From assembly GCA_003170935.1 (NCBI GenBank), contig PMYA01000054.1, forward strand, positions 1 through 20,658: a DNA stretch of 20,658 nt, read 5' to 3'. Source of the DNA: Methanobacteriota archaeon (GTDB lineage: Archaea; Halobacteriota; Bog-38; Methanoflorentales; Methanoflorentaceae). A program made the translations under genes and the position numbers. How positions within the stretch are numbered: the stretch's first letter is position 1; every line of letters starts with the position of its first letter. Shown piece after piece: positions 7,260-14,825 of this stretch. The notes beneath the pieces were generated by a model. It had not been told where the DNA came from. It ran no database searches and worked only from the letters and a program-made list of their open reading frames with translations.

Positions 7260-8093
7260 TTAAATTAGTACTTTGACGAGGTCTGAGTCTTTGATAATCC
7301 CTTCCAATTTCTCATCGGCCGTGACTACAGGCAAGAGCTCTACATCAAAACGCCGCATTTGTCTAGCACATTCACTTATGCCTGTCTTGTGAAATATCGA
7401 TTCGTATTCAGCCATCATTATGTCCTTTACTGGTGAACTCGGAAGTTCTACCCTAGACACACCGTAGTAAAAACTCATCGTATCCCTAACCGCTTCCCAT
7501 GTCCAAGCATCTTCGTCTGAACCCGCTGACAGGTCTGCCCTTTCTATAGTATCTTCAATTTTGCTCGCTTTGAGTAGAGCGCCCTCAGTAACAATACCTA
7601 CGACCCTGTTAGTCGAATCAATTACCGGACTTGCTTCAGCGTTCGCGAGCTTCATAATCTCACCTACAACGTCAATGGGTGTCATTTCCCAAACTGCAAC
7701 AATTTCACGTATGATAAAATTATCCACCGGAGTCTTGATATCCATCTCTGCTATAGCACTCACTATATCGGTTACTGTAATAAAACCGACAAGTTGCGAA
7801 TCATCTACAACAGGCATACGTCGAATCGCCTTTTCAATGAATATGCGAGCTGCATCTTCGATGGTCGCCATCGGAGAGACAAAAACGGGCTGCCTCGTCA
7901 TAAGAAGGGCGATTTGATCTTCCTCGGGATTCCTAAAAATATCGCCGCGCGTGAGTATACCCACAAGCGTGCGGTTCTTGACGACAGGAACGCTTGTTAT
8001 TCCCGTTTCCTTCATTATTTTGAGGGCTGTGTCTCGAGATCCCGGTACCTCAACGAAGACTACATCCCTTGTCATCACATCTTTGACGTTCAT
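7260..8093 (-). CDS. Four-CBS-domain protein
   Basis: This 277-residue cytoplasmic protein is made almost entirely of CBS domains, which bind adenosine nucleotides, SAM or metals and act as regulatory sensors. Four copies can be read: about 7-55 (DVMTRDVVFV...GILTRGDIF), 65-115 (MTRQPVFVSP...GFITVTDIV), 124-178 (NFIIREIVAV...GIVTEGALL) and 222-277 (VKDIMMAEYE...GIIKDSDLV). The repeated (G)(F/I)(I)T..D endings are typical ligand-contact positions, while copy three has TEGALL in place of the usual Asp. No catalytic or DNA-binding domain is fused. The ATG at 8093 has GAGGGG about 11 bases upstream. What it regulates cannot be told. The upstream amidohydrolase gene is separated by 157 bases, so co-transcription is possible but not clear. 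Confidence 0.9.
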   Translation of the reverse strand: MNVKDVMTRDVVFVEVPGSRDTALKIMKETGITSVPVVKNRTLVGILTRGDIFRNPEEDQIALLMTRQPVFVSPMATIEDAARIFIEKAIRRMPVVDDSQLVGFITVTDIVSAIAEMDIKTPVDNFIIREIVAVWEMTPIDVVGEIMKLANAEASPVIDSTNRVVGIVTEGALLKASKIEDTIERADLSAGSDEDAWTWEAVRDTMSFYYGVSRVELPSSPVKDIMMAEYESIFHKTGISECARQMRRFDVELLPVVTADEKLEGIIKDSDLVKVLI

Positions 8094-8193
8094 CTTTTTT
8101 TATGCCCCTCTCACGCAATTGTTCTAGTGTACTTGGGGTTCATGCAGCAAAGCGTAGCTTTAACCTGGTGCAGATTCGCCGTTGCAGGTTTGT

Positions 8194-8216
8194 GCGCGTG
8201 TCGCAGCGCGTGTCGC
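8194..8216. repeat. Two 11-base direct repeats between the amidohydrolase and CBS genes
   Basis: GCGCGTGTCGC occurs at 8194-8204 and 8206-8216, separated by one A, a 12-base period. It lies in the 157-base gap between two same-strand genes. Fifteen bases further on is the perfect ten-base palindrome TGTGATCACA (8231-8240). Function is unknown; a protein-binding site is one possibility. Confidence 0.6.
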
Positions 8217-8250
8217 TTATGGTCTTCCGCTGTGATCACAAATAGCGCTT

Positions 8251-9366
8251 TCAACGCGCTAACCTTAACACCTGGCCCCCGTGAGTAACGAGCACTATAT
8301 CGTCTGGACGAGCCCTTCTTACGACGCTGCTGATAATACTCTGAGTTCCAAAGAGGTTGTGTGATCGGTTGTTGATGATGAGGAGATTAGCATGCTTACC
8401 AGCGGCAATTGAGCCAAGTTCATTATCGACCCCTAATATTTTGGCGTTGTTAAGCGTCGCCATTTCGAGCACCTTGAGGTCGTCGTGCAGAAATGCTTTT
8501 GACGCAAACTCCATTTCAGCAAACATATTCATTGAATTAAGCATCACATTGTCGGTGCCCAGCCCAACAGTGGTCGCTTGTAGCATTTCTCCGATTGGCG
8601 GCCGTAAAAAAGACGAGCCGACACCAGTTACTAGGTTTGACCTGGGACATACCACAATGGGAATCCCACTTTCAATTTGGTGTTTAGAAGCATGCGTCAT
8701 GTGTACGAGGCAGTCTGGATTGAGTGAAATCGCAGAATCGATATCCGAGGCGTCTTTTTCACCTGCGTGAATAGCAACAAACTTCCCACGTGTCTGAGCC
8801 CTGTTGAACATCTCACCAATGGCTGAACTGCCACAATCACGACTGCCGCTTACCCCTAAGCCGTCAGCGACATCAAGAATGCTATCAATTTCATCTTCTA
8901 CTATATAGTCTAGTCCATCGTTTAACCTGCCCAGGATCATTACCCTCACTTGTTTCACCGAGTCCATCGCGGTTCTTAGCGCATTTATGCCATAAATGCC
9001 ACCCTCTCTGAAATCCGCTAGCATGGTCGTTCCCGTAATAAAAGCGTCTAAAAGCGAATGATGCATCGCCTCGACTAACACGTCCAGCGCTGCCTCACGG
9101 AGGGCGCGATGTTTCAAACCGTGAGGAGGTTTTACCAGAGTGTCTAAGCTGCTATAGGGGACATCTTTGATTACGGAGTCAGCAAGGTGTGTATGTGCAT
9201 TAATCAAAGCAGGCATAACGATTCCACTTGCCTCACAATCGTCGGGTTTGACGTTTGATCGCTCTTCTATTTCGACGATTCTTCCTCCCTCAACGTGAAC
9301 ATAACCAGTTATTAAATCAAAATCATCGCCATTTAGAATGCGTCCGCCGACAACGTAATCCCTCAT
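8251..9366 (-). CDS. Metal-dependent amidohydrolase (cytosine deaminase/chlorohydrolase type)
   Basis: This 371-residue protein is an amidohydrolase-superfamily TIM-barrel enzyme of the COG0402 type, which usually deaminates a heterocyclic base or a related compound. The metal site is complete: His58 and His60 in NAHTHLADS, His200 in AIHAGE, His222 or His225 in HMTHAS, and Asp272 in LGTDN. The N-terminal strands (VVGGRILNGDDFDLITGYVHVEGGRI) and the C-terminal GSIAAGKHANLLII form the small composite beta domain. The start is either the ATG at 9366 or the overlapping GTG at 9369. A TATA-like element 27-31 bases upstream implies a leaderless message. Substrate cannot be decided; guanine, cytosine, adenosine-like or modified bases are all options. 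Confidence 0.88.
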   Translation of the reverse strand: MRDYVVGGRILNGDDFDLITGYVHVEGGRIVEIEERSNVKPDDCEASGIVMPALINAHTHLADSVIKDVPYSSLDTLVKPPHGLKHRALREAALDVLVEAMHHSLLDAFITGTTMLADFREGGIYGINALRTAMDSVKQVRVMILGRLNDGLDYIVEDEIDSILDVADGLGVSGSRDCGSSAIGEMFNRAQTRGKFVAIHAGEKDASDIDSAISLNPDCLVHMTHASKHQIESGIPIVVCPRSNLVTGVGSSFLRPPIGEMLQATTVGLGTDNVMLNSMNMFAEMEFASKAFLHDDLKVLEMATLNNAKILGVDNELGSIAAGKHANLLIINNRSHNLFGTQSIISSVVRRARPDDIVLVTHGGQVLRLAR

Positions 9367-9373
9367 CACAACG

Positions 9374-9380
9374 TATAAAT
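9374..9380 (+). promoter_or_regulatory. TATA box of the Sec61-beta gene (leaderless)
   Basis: TATAAAT is centred 27 bases before the ATG at 9404, the standard TATA-to-start-site distance in archaea. Transcription should therefore begin at or next to the A of the start codon. No ribosome binding site is present upstream, as expected for a leaderless message. Confidence 0.65.
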
Positions 9381-9392
9381 CGTAGCAGACAG

Positions 9393-9401
9393 TATTTTAA
9401 A
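9393..9401 (-). promoter_or_regulatory. TATA-like box of the amidohydrolase gene (leaderless)
   Basis: The minus strand reads TTTAAAATA, centred 28-31 bases before the GTG at 9369 and ATG at 9366. It is interleaved with the Sec61-beta TATA box, so the two divergent promoters share the same 37-base gap. Confidence 0.55.
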
Positions 9402-9403
9402 TT

Positions 9404-9568
9404 ATGGCGAAGGGGCAACGTCAATCAGGCGGGCCTATGTCAAGCGCTGGCTTGGTAAGGTACTATGAATCAGAAGATAAGAACGCCATACACATTCCTC
9501 CTCGGTCAATTATCGTGGCGTGTATTCTCTCTGCTGTAATACTGATAGCGCTAAATCATATTTTTTGA
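9404..9568 (+). CDS. Preprotein translocase subunit Sec61-beta (archaeal SecG)
   Basis: This 54-residue protein is the smallest subunit of the SecYE-beta protein-conducting channel, a tail-anchored single-span membrane protein. The family signature SSAGLVRYYE is at residues 13-22, following a short basic Gly-rich N-terminus (MAKGQRQSGGPM). The helix IIVACILSAVILIAL (36-50) is followed by NHIF at the end. The length is normal for archaea. It diverges from the amidohydrolase gene and is probably transcribed alone as a leaderless message. Because of its size it is easily missed in automatic annotation. Confidence 0.9.
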   Translation: MAKGQRQSGGPMSSAGLVRYYESEDKNAIHIPPRSIIVACILSAVILIALNHIF

Positions 9569-9974
9569 AGCTATCAACATCGCATTTTAGCTTTATTTAG
9601 CTCGTAAGCGTAGCCATGATAAGGGAAATCTGATCTGTCTACAACGCTCCCAATAATTTATGCTAGCGGAAGGTCAGACCTATATTTGACCGACTTTTCA
9701 GTTTTGTAGGGATTTTCTTCAATAAGCCTCGAATCTGATCCGCAAGGCTATCTGCAGTAGAACCGAGAACATTACTAGTTCAGGTGTTCTGGAAGCAACC
9801 TTTTTTCATCTTTGCTACAATAGAACCTATGACACAGCTTATAGCCAAATTGATGTCTTTCATGAAGGTAAGAGGTCGATTGACAAACATTGAAATAGAC
9901 GAAGTTGTAAAAAAGGCCGACCGGTAATGCCTTGAAGTGATAAGCTTTTTTTAAAACATATTCATGGGCAGCTG
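9569..9974 (+). other. Gene-poor stretch between Sec61-beta and the membrane operon
   Basis: No convincing gene is seen on either strand. A perfect inverted repeat AGGTC-A-GACCT at 9671-9681 is followed by T-rich sequence to about 9720 and may end the Sec61-beta transcript. A 32-codon frame at 9829-9927 (MTQLIAKLMSFMKVRGRLTN...KKADR) has no ribosome binding site. It could be a remnant or a real micro-gene, and I do not recognise it. TTTTTTTAAAACATA at 9946-9960 supplies a TATA-like element for the next gene. Confidence 0.5.
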
Positions 9975-10526
9975 ATGGAGCAGTATAAGACTAAATACTT
10001 GAAACACAATTTCAAACGAAAGTTCATGGTTAACGTAACACGAAATCTCGTTCGAATCTTGTTTTTAGTCGTCGTGCTGCTGTTAACAGCCACATATGGA
10101 ATGGCAAATGTGCAGAAACAGGGTGATCTCTGGCTCAATCCAGTCGTAACCGAAGGCGAGTTAGGATCTACAACGTGGATAAAATCGAACACCCAAGCGA
10201 CAGATCATTTCCAGTCCGACATCTTTGGCGGTGAGCTGATAATGGGCATGACTACACGCATACCTATCGTTGGCGGTGACTGGGCTAACGCCCCGGATCC
10301 TATCACGAATATGAAAGATTCCCAACAGATTTACCAAACAGACTCCGCTAGCGAAGCACATGCACTGTGCAAACAATACAACTTGAGTTACGTGTTTGTT
10401 CCACTTAACAGAATGGTTTTTTGCGGATTTGGCTGGGTATCTCTTAACGCTACAAAGTTTGACAATAGCGACTATTTCAAGCTCGCATATTCAAACGAGG
10501 ACGTAAGAATCTATGAAGTGGCTTGA
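9975..10526 (+). CDS. Membrane-anchored extracytoplasmic domain related to GT-C C-termini
   Basis: This 183-residue protein has a basic N-terminus, one hydrophobic segment (about residues 26-41, VRILFLVVVLLLTATY) and a soluble domain expected outside the cell. The soluble part shares clear landmarks with the C-terminal domain of the large membrane protein two genes downstream: WIKSNT versus WIKANT, NLSYVFV versus NVSYVFI, and DYFKLAYSNEDVRIYEV versus NYFEIVYSNPSVFIYKL. Such domains cap the membrane part of archaeal GT-C glycosyltransferases and oligosaccharyltransferases. An alternative start is Met18 at 10026. No strong ribosome binding site is seen for either. It overlaps the next gene by 14 bases, so the two are translationally coupled. 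Function as a detached lumen-side domain is inferred. Confidence 0.75.
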   Translation: MEQYKTKYLKHNFKRKFMVNVTRNLVRILFLVVVLLLTATYGMANVQKQGDLWLNPVVTEGELGSTTWIKSNTQATDHFQSDIFGGELIMGMTTRIPIVGGDWANAPDPITNMKDSQQIYQTDSASEAHALCKQYNLSYVFVPLNRMVFCGFGWVSLNATKFDNSDYFKLAYSNEDVRIYEVA

Positions 10527-11625
10527 TAAAGCAAAAATCCATGATCGCTTGACGTCACTTGACGATATCGCTGTTCTTAGATATGGCGTCATCATTGTGT
10601 TATTCATCATTTTTTTTAGCTATCACCTGAATATCCTACGAGGTTACATTATACCGACGTACGGCAATACCCTGTATCACGTAGGAATAGAACGTCTGAC
10701 GATTGAATCTGGATATTATCCAACGCAAGAGCTGTCGTACAACGGTGGATTCCCCAACTTTTATGTTCCGGCATATCGCCTACTTATAGCGTCGCAGTCG
10801 CTGTTGTCCGGAATCGATCCTATGGTGGTTTCGGGGCTTGTCACGATAACGCTGTCCGTTGCTGTATTCTGTATCATCTACACATTCACAAAGCAACTCA
10901 TGCACGCAAGCGCAGCCGTTTGTGCTTTGTTCTTCCTTGTTTTGTCGCCAGAAATGACGATATTCACGATCCGGGCATTGCCAGAGCTCCTCGGACTCTT
11001 CATGTTACCGCTTACACTCGTTTTTATTCTGGCGAATAGAGTAGAGGGGCCGTTTAAACTCAACGCATACGTAGCTCTCTCCGTTGTCTCTGCAGCAGTA
11101 ACGGCATTAACGCATCAAATGACGCTGCTAACGCTCGCTCTCGTTTTAGCAGCCTACGCCCTCACGCAAGTGAAGAACAAAAACGAGTTTCTAAAGGCGT
11201 TTGTCCCCCTCATAGCTGTCCTAGCGGTTTACGCATTATGGCAAGTATACACTTTGCATACAGTGAGTATCTTGGGACTTTCTCAAGTTAAATATCACGA
11301 AGGCACACCGGTCGATTTCCTTGCAAGTGAGGTTAGCGTGGGATTCTTCGAGCGAGCTGGGGTACTTCTTCTTCCTTTTGCCGCCATCGGACTCGCTTGG
11401 CTCGAGAGAACTAGAACTAACAAGCGGTTCCTGCTTTACGCGTGGGTCATAGCTTCCCTTTTGCTCACGAAAAACGATTTGCTAGGAATAGGAATATTCA
11501 TGGACCGATTTCTGACTTTTTTTGTTGAATCCCTGGTTGTGGCAGCCGGAATTGGAGCGTTTGCGGTCCTACATTTCCTCGATGCTCGTTTATTAGGTTC
11601 GATAAAAACAACCCCAGGTGCATAA
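10513..11625 (+). CDS. Polytopic membrane protein, GT-C glycosyltransferase-like
   Basis: This 370-residue integral membrane protein has roughly nine or ten hydrophobic helices and no C-terminal soluble domain. After the first helix an extracytoplasmic loop reads YGNTLYHVGIERL...GYYPTQE...GGFPNFYVPAYRLL, a layout like the first loop of GT-C fold enzymes. In the neighbouring paralogue the equivalent segment starts with Asp (SDLNFHLSIIARF); here it is Asn. GT-C enzymes use an acidic residue in that loop for metal binding and catalysis, so this member may be inactive or depend on a partner. The ATG at 10513 has GAGG about 12 bases upstream and overlaps the preceding gene. It probably acts with the preceding anchored domain as a two-chain version of the fused downstream protein. 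Donor and acceptor are unknown. Confidence 0.75.
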   Translation: MKWLDKAKIHDRLTSLDDIAVLRYGVIIVLFIIFFSYHLNILRGYIIPTYGNTLYHVGIERLTIESGYYPTQELSYNGGFPNFYVPAYRLLIASQSLLSGIDPMVVSGLVTITLSVAVFCIIYTFTKQLMHASAAVCALFFLVLSPEMTIFTIRALPELLGLFMLPLTLVFILANRVEGPFKLNAYVALSVVSAAVTALTHQMTLLTLALVLAAYALTQVKNKNEFLKAFVPLIAVLAVYALWQVYTLHTVSILGLSQVKYHEGTPVDFLASEVSVGFFERAGVLLLPFAAIGLAWLERTRTNKRFLLYAWVIASLLLTKNDLLGIGIFMDRFLTFFVESLVVAAGIGAFAVLHFLDARLLGSIKTTPGA

Positions 11626-11632
11626 GCGAACT

Positions 11633-13576
11633 ATGGTTAGGCCGCTCAATTTTCCGTTTCAGCTATTGACTGCTGCGATGGGAGTGGTCTTGTTGCTTCC
11701 TTTACAGTTTTTTTCGCTTCCATTACTTTTTTTCCTCCCTGGTTTAGCTTTTTTTCTACTCTACAAGGACGCCAAGCAGACCGATATTTTGGAGACGGTA
11801 GCCTACTCCCTCTCACTCTCACTTGTAGTTATACCGACTGCTGCAACGTTCGTTTACTTCGCAGGCGTCGGCATTGCACTAACTGGCGCGGCCATCGGTC
11901 TTGCGATCATTACAGCTTCGATATCGTCATTTTTTGCTAGAAAAGAAGGAGTGAAGCCGCCCGAGGTCGTAAGCGAAAAAGACAAGCGTGGCCATAAGTT
12001 GACCTCTCTCGCACCCCCCCTCCTGCTAGCACTGTCGCTTGCACTTGTAGTCAGCGTTCCGCTCTCTAAATCGTTGGTCGTTAACGACGAAGGGTTTGTA
12101 ATGAATCCCACTCAAGCGTCTGACCTTAACTTTCATCTTTCTATAATAGCTAGATTCAATGAATCCCCACATATACCGCCTGAGAATCCCTATCTTCCAG
12201 CGCACTACATCGTATATGATTTTTTTATGCATCTTTTTGTGGGGACACTAACTATCCTAACCGGCATCAGCTCACTTACAATCTTCAAGATTACAGTTCC
12301 CCTGCTCTTCTTCGCACTTTCAACGAATATCTACGTGCTTTGTCGGAGGGCATTTAATAACGCAACAGCGTTAATCGCGATGATTCTATACACGCTTGGC
12401 GGAGGGCTTGCGTGGATCATAATTATCGCTGAAAGACCAAGCGACCTATTTGCCTCTCTTATTTACCGTTTTGCAGACGCAGCAGCCATCAAGTACGACC
12501 AAACCCTGCTATTCTATTTGCTGCCACAAACGCAAACATTTGCACTAGTCGTCCTTACTTTCGCATTTGTTTTGTGGATTACGTTGATAAAGGAGCTGAG
12601 CGTGCGAAACGCGCTGATTTTTGGGTTAATTCTCGGCATACTTCCCTATTTTCATCTCATTACAGCGTTCTCATTGTTCTTTGCAGTTGCGGCCTATGTC
12701 GTATATGAGTATTTAAGACGACGACGTGAGCGCGCACACTATCATCTCGGTGCTCTCGTCGTTGGCGGGGCTATAGCGTCGCCGTTGCTGTTCCTTCTTA
12801 TAGGGGGCCCAAATCAAGCCGAAATTGCATTTTTCACTTTTCCACCCTTTTTCTTATTTCTCGTTTTTGGCCTAGTCGGAATAATCGCATGCTTCGGTGT
12901 CTACAAGTCGTTGAATAAAGAAACAAGTAAACCGCTCATATTCTTCGCGCTGTGCACATTAGTAGCTGCGAATGTTATTGCACTTCCGCTCACTACCAAT
13001 AGCTACCGCTTCTTAGTTTATCTATGGCTTCCCGTAGCCATTTTTGCCAGCTACTATATGGCAGCTGTTTTAACAAAGCCGTACGGTGAACATTTTTGGT
13101 CGAAAACGAAGGCCCTCAAAATTCTTGCTGTTTTAGCAGCGCTTTGCCTTGCACTTCCCACGTCGGTTATGTTATGGGAGTTTTACAACGGCGAAACGTA
13201 CGTCTTAGCTTCGTCTGACGAATTACAAGCTATGCAGTGGATAAAAGCAAATACCTCTAAAAACGCGATCTTTCTCGAAGAACCGTCCACATTTCCTCGA
13301 ATTCCGTTTGAGACCGGGCGGCGGCTTACTTTTGCAGGCGAGCTTTATGCAATTCAGTATAACAGCGTCGACTTACAGCAAGAGATGAACGCAATAATGA
13401 ACGAACGCAGCCCAGAGGTGTTAAGTCTAAGCCTTCAGCAACACAACGTGTCCTACGTTTTCATAGGGTCGCATGAACAACAATATGAGATAGCAACGAC
13501 AGTGAAAGATCCAAACTACTTTGAAATCGTATACTCAAATCCGTCGGTCTTCATTTACAAATTGAAAGGTAGCTAG
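11633..13576 (+). CDS. Large GT-C-like membrane glycosyltransferase with C-terminal soluble domain
   Basis: This 647-residue protein starts with a DUF1616-like block of four hydrophobic helices (about 5-100), then a basic cytoplasmic loop. Further helices flank the loop ASDLNFHLSIIARFNESPHIPPENPYLPAHYIVYDF, where Asp164 and His168 sit in the position expected for a GT-C catalytic acid. More helices follow up to about residue 525, and a C-terminal extracytoplasmic domain of about 115 residues carries WIKANT, NVSYVFI and YFEIVYSN. The pattern is typical of archaeal dolichol-phosphate-sugar-dependent transferases that decorate surface glycans. An in-frame GTG at 11618 overlapping the previous stop is an alternative start, but the ATG at 11633 follows AGGTG by 13 bases. 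The family-level call is reasonable; the specific reaction is unknown. Confidence 0.75.
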   Translation: MVRPLNFPFQLLTAAMGVVLLLPLQFFSLPLLFFLPGLAFFLLYKDAKQTDILETVAYSLSLSLVVIPTAATFVYFAGVGIALTGAAIGLAIITASISSFFARKEGVKPPEVVSEKDKRGHKLTSLAPPLLLALSLALVVSVPLSKSLVVNDEGFVMNPTQASDLNFHLSIIARFNESPHIPPENPYLPAHYIVYDFFMHLFVGTLTILTGISSLTIFKITVPLLFFALSTNIYVLCRRAFNNATALIAMILYTLGGGLAWIIIIAERPSDLFASLIYRFADAAAIKYDQTLLFYLLPQTQTFALVVLTFAFVLWITLIKELSVRNALIFGLILGILPYFHLITAFSLFFAVAAYVVYEYLRRRRERAHYHLGALVVGGAIASPLLFLLIGGPNQAEIAFFTFPPFFLFLVFGLVGIIACFGVYKSLNKETSKPLIFFALCTLVAANVIALPLTTNSYRFLVYLWLPVAIFASYYMAAVLTKPYGEHFWSKTKALKILAVLAALCLALPTSVMLWEFYNGETYVLASSDELQAMQWIKANTSKNAIFLEEPSTFPRIPFETGRRLTFAGELYAIQYNSVDLQQEMNAIMNERSPEVLSLSLQQHNVSYVFIGSHEQQYEIATTVKDPNYFEIVYSNPSVFIYKLKGS

Positions 13577-13629
13577 CATGCGTCAGAAATAGCAAACCGT
13601 TTAACTTAGTTGCAGCAAGGAGAATAAAA

Positions 13630-13950
13630 GTGAACATCGAATTTTCGAGCATTTTACTCTTCGTTTTAGAAGTGCTTTACTTGATTATGCTCCCAGGTTA
13701 CCTCATTTTCTCTGGCACAAAGATGGACAATTTTGATATAATTGAGAAGCTGACGGCGTCTTTCGGCATCGGCATCGGAGTACTAACAATGATTTCGATC
13801 GCGCTTAGCGTGCCAGGTAGTTTAGGTCTGACGGCCTCAAATCTTGCGGTAGCCAACGCAGCAGTGTTAGTGATTTTATTCGCCTGGTTTTTCATGAAAT
13901 ATAGGCGGAACAAAAGAGTGAGTGGGTCTCAAGGACATGAGATAACATAA
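13630..13950 (+). CDS. Small DUF1616-like membrane protein
   Basis: This 106-residue protein has three hydrophobic segments and a basic C-terminal tail (KYRRNKRVSGSQ). The pattern LLFVLEVLYLIMLPGYLIFSG...DIIEKLTASFGIGIGVLTMISI matches the N-terminal module of DUF1616-type proteins. The same pattern (LPLLFFLPGLAFFLLYK...DILETVAYSLSLSLVVIP) opens the large protein just upstream, so this looks like a free-standing copy of that module. The GTG at 13630 has AAGGAG seven bases before it, a good start. It follows the large gene by 53 bases and is probably the last gene of the operon. Role unknown; an accessory subunit of the glycosyltransferase is inferred. Confidence 0.75.
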   Translation: MNIEFSSILLFVLEVLYLIMLPGYLIFSGTKMDNFDIIEKLTASFGIGIGVLTMISIALSVPGSLGLTASNLAVANAAVLVILFAWFFMKYRRNKRVSGSQGHEIT

Positions 13951-13993
13951 ATGCACTTAGGTAAACTGGAGCTACCACAGCATAAGTTCTACT

Positions 13994-14566
13994 ATGAAGT
14001 GCATTGAATTGTTTTTTGTTGGAAGAACAAATGCAGGAAAGTCTACCGTAATTAAGGAACTTTTCGGACTGAAAACTCGAACGGGAAAAAATCCTGGCGT
14101 TACTAAAATACCTGTACGATACGAACTAGGTGATTTGATAGTCACAGATTTGCCTGGGATCGGATTTCGGCGCGGGTTGATTAGTTCTCAGTCTATCCTG
14201 CGCGAGATTACCGAAAAAATACGCAAACGTCAACAACCACCATTAGCAGTACAAATTATCGATGCGAAATCATTCCTGAAAATAATTGAGCGGCATTCTA
14301 GACCGCTTGACGTTGACCTTTTCGAATATTTGCTCGATCTGGAGATTGACCCTATCGTTGCTATCAACAAGATGGATAAAATCGAAGCTCACGAAGCCAA
14401 CCTAAACAACATAGTATCGCAACTTGGGATGCTTCCCCCATATAGGCAATGGATCGATCGAGTTGTGCCTATAAGCGCCAAAAAACACGATGTTTCAGAG
14501 CTCCGATGGCTAATTAATTACCGAATACAGCATCTACGTGAGATCAACGAAACCTCAACTGCATAG
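13994..14566 (+). CDS. engB: EngB/YihA-family GTPase
   Basis: This 190-residue protein is a small TrmE-Era-EngA-type GTPase of the EngB group, whose bacterial members help large-subunit ribosome assembly. All nucleotide motifs are present: G1 GRTNAGKST (10-18), G3 DLPGIG (52-57), G4 NKMD (125-128) and G5 SAK (161-163), with PGVT (34-37) as the switch-one Thr region. No extra domains are fused. The ATG at 13994 lacks an evident ribosome binding site. A short upstream frame at 13951-14007 overlaps the start but is not supported. It lies 43 bases after the membrane operon on the same strand and may share its transcript. The role in archaea is inferred from the bacterial family. Confidence 0.88.
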   Translation: MKCIELFFVGRTNAGKSTVIKELFGLKTRTGKNPGVTKIPVRYELGDLIVTDLPGIGFRRGLISSQSILREITEKIRKRQQPPLAVQIIDAKSFLKIIERHSRPLDVDLFEYLLDLEIDPIVAINKMDKIEAHEANLNNIVSQLGMLPPYRQWIDRVVPISAKKHDVSELRWLINYRIQHLREINETSTA

Positions 14567-14755
14567 ATTAACTAGGCATTACTAGCGAACCTCATATCCC
14601 CGTCGAATAGTAGGGCCAGCGATGCAACAAAAAATGATAGCTTAGGTGGCGAGTTCTGTCTGCGTCTGTCCCTTCATTTATGCCCTTTTATCGCCGTACG
14701 AACCACGAGCATCGCCCTGCATGATGAATTACTAGATGGTTTGAACATAAGCAGA

Positions 14756-14764
14756 CATATAAAG
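14756..14764 (+). promoter_or_regulatory. TATA box for the EhaR-like gene
   Basis: CATATAAAG is a good archaeal TATA element. Transcription would start near 14787, leaving a leader of about 39 bases with GAGGA just before the GTG at 14826. This makes the EhaR-like gene independent of engB, whose stop lies 259 bases upstream of it. Confidence 0.5.
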
Positions 14765-14825
14765 CCAGTATCTGTAGCACCATATCTAAGCAACTTTTAT
14801 CAGGTTAGAAGGGCTCTGAGGAAGC

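Noticed and set aside
7561..8288. Overlapping plus-strand frames opposite the CBS-domain gene
   Set aside because: The minus strand encodes four readable CBS domains. The plus-strand peptides are shadows caused by the repeated domain structure.
13951..14007. Short frame (MHLGKLELPQHKFYYEVH) overlapping the engB start
   Set aside because: Eighteen codons with no ribosome binding site; the overlap could suggest a leader peptide, but nothing else supports it.
14567..14825. Possible box C/D-like small RNA (ATGATGA near 14720)
   Set aside because: A C-box-like sequence is present, but no matching D box at proper spacing or closing stem could be found.
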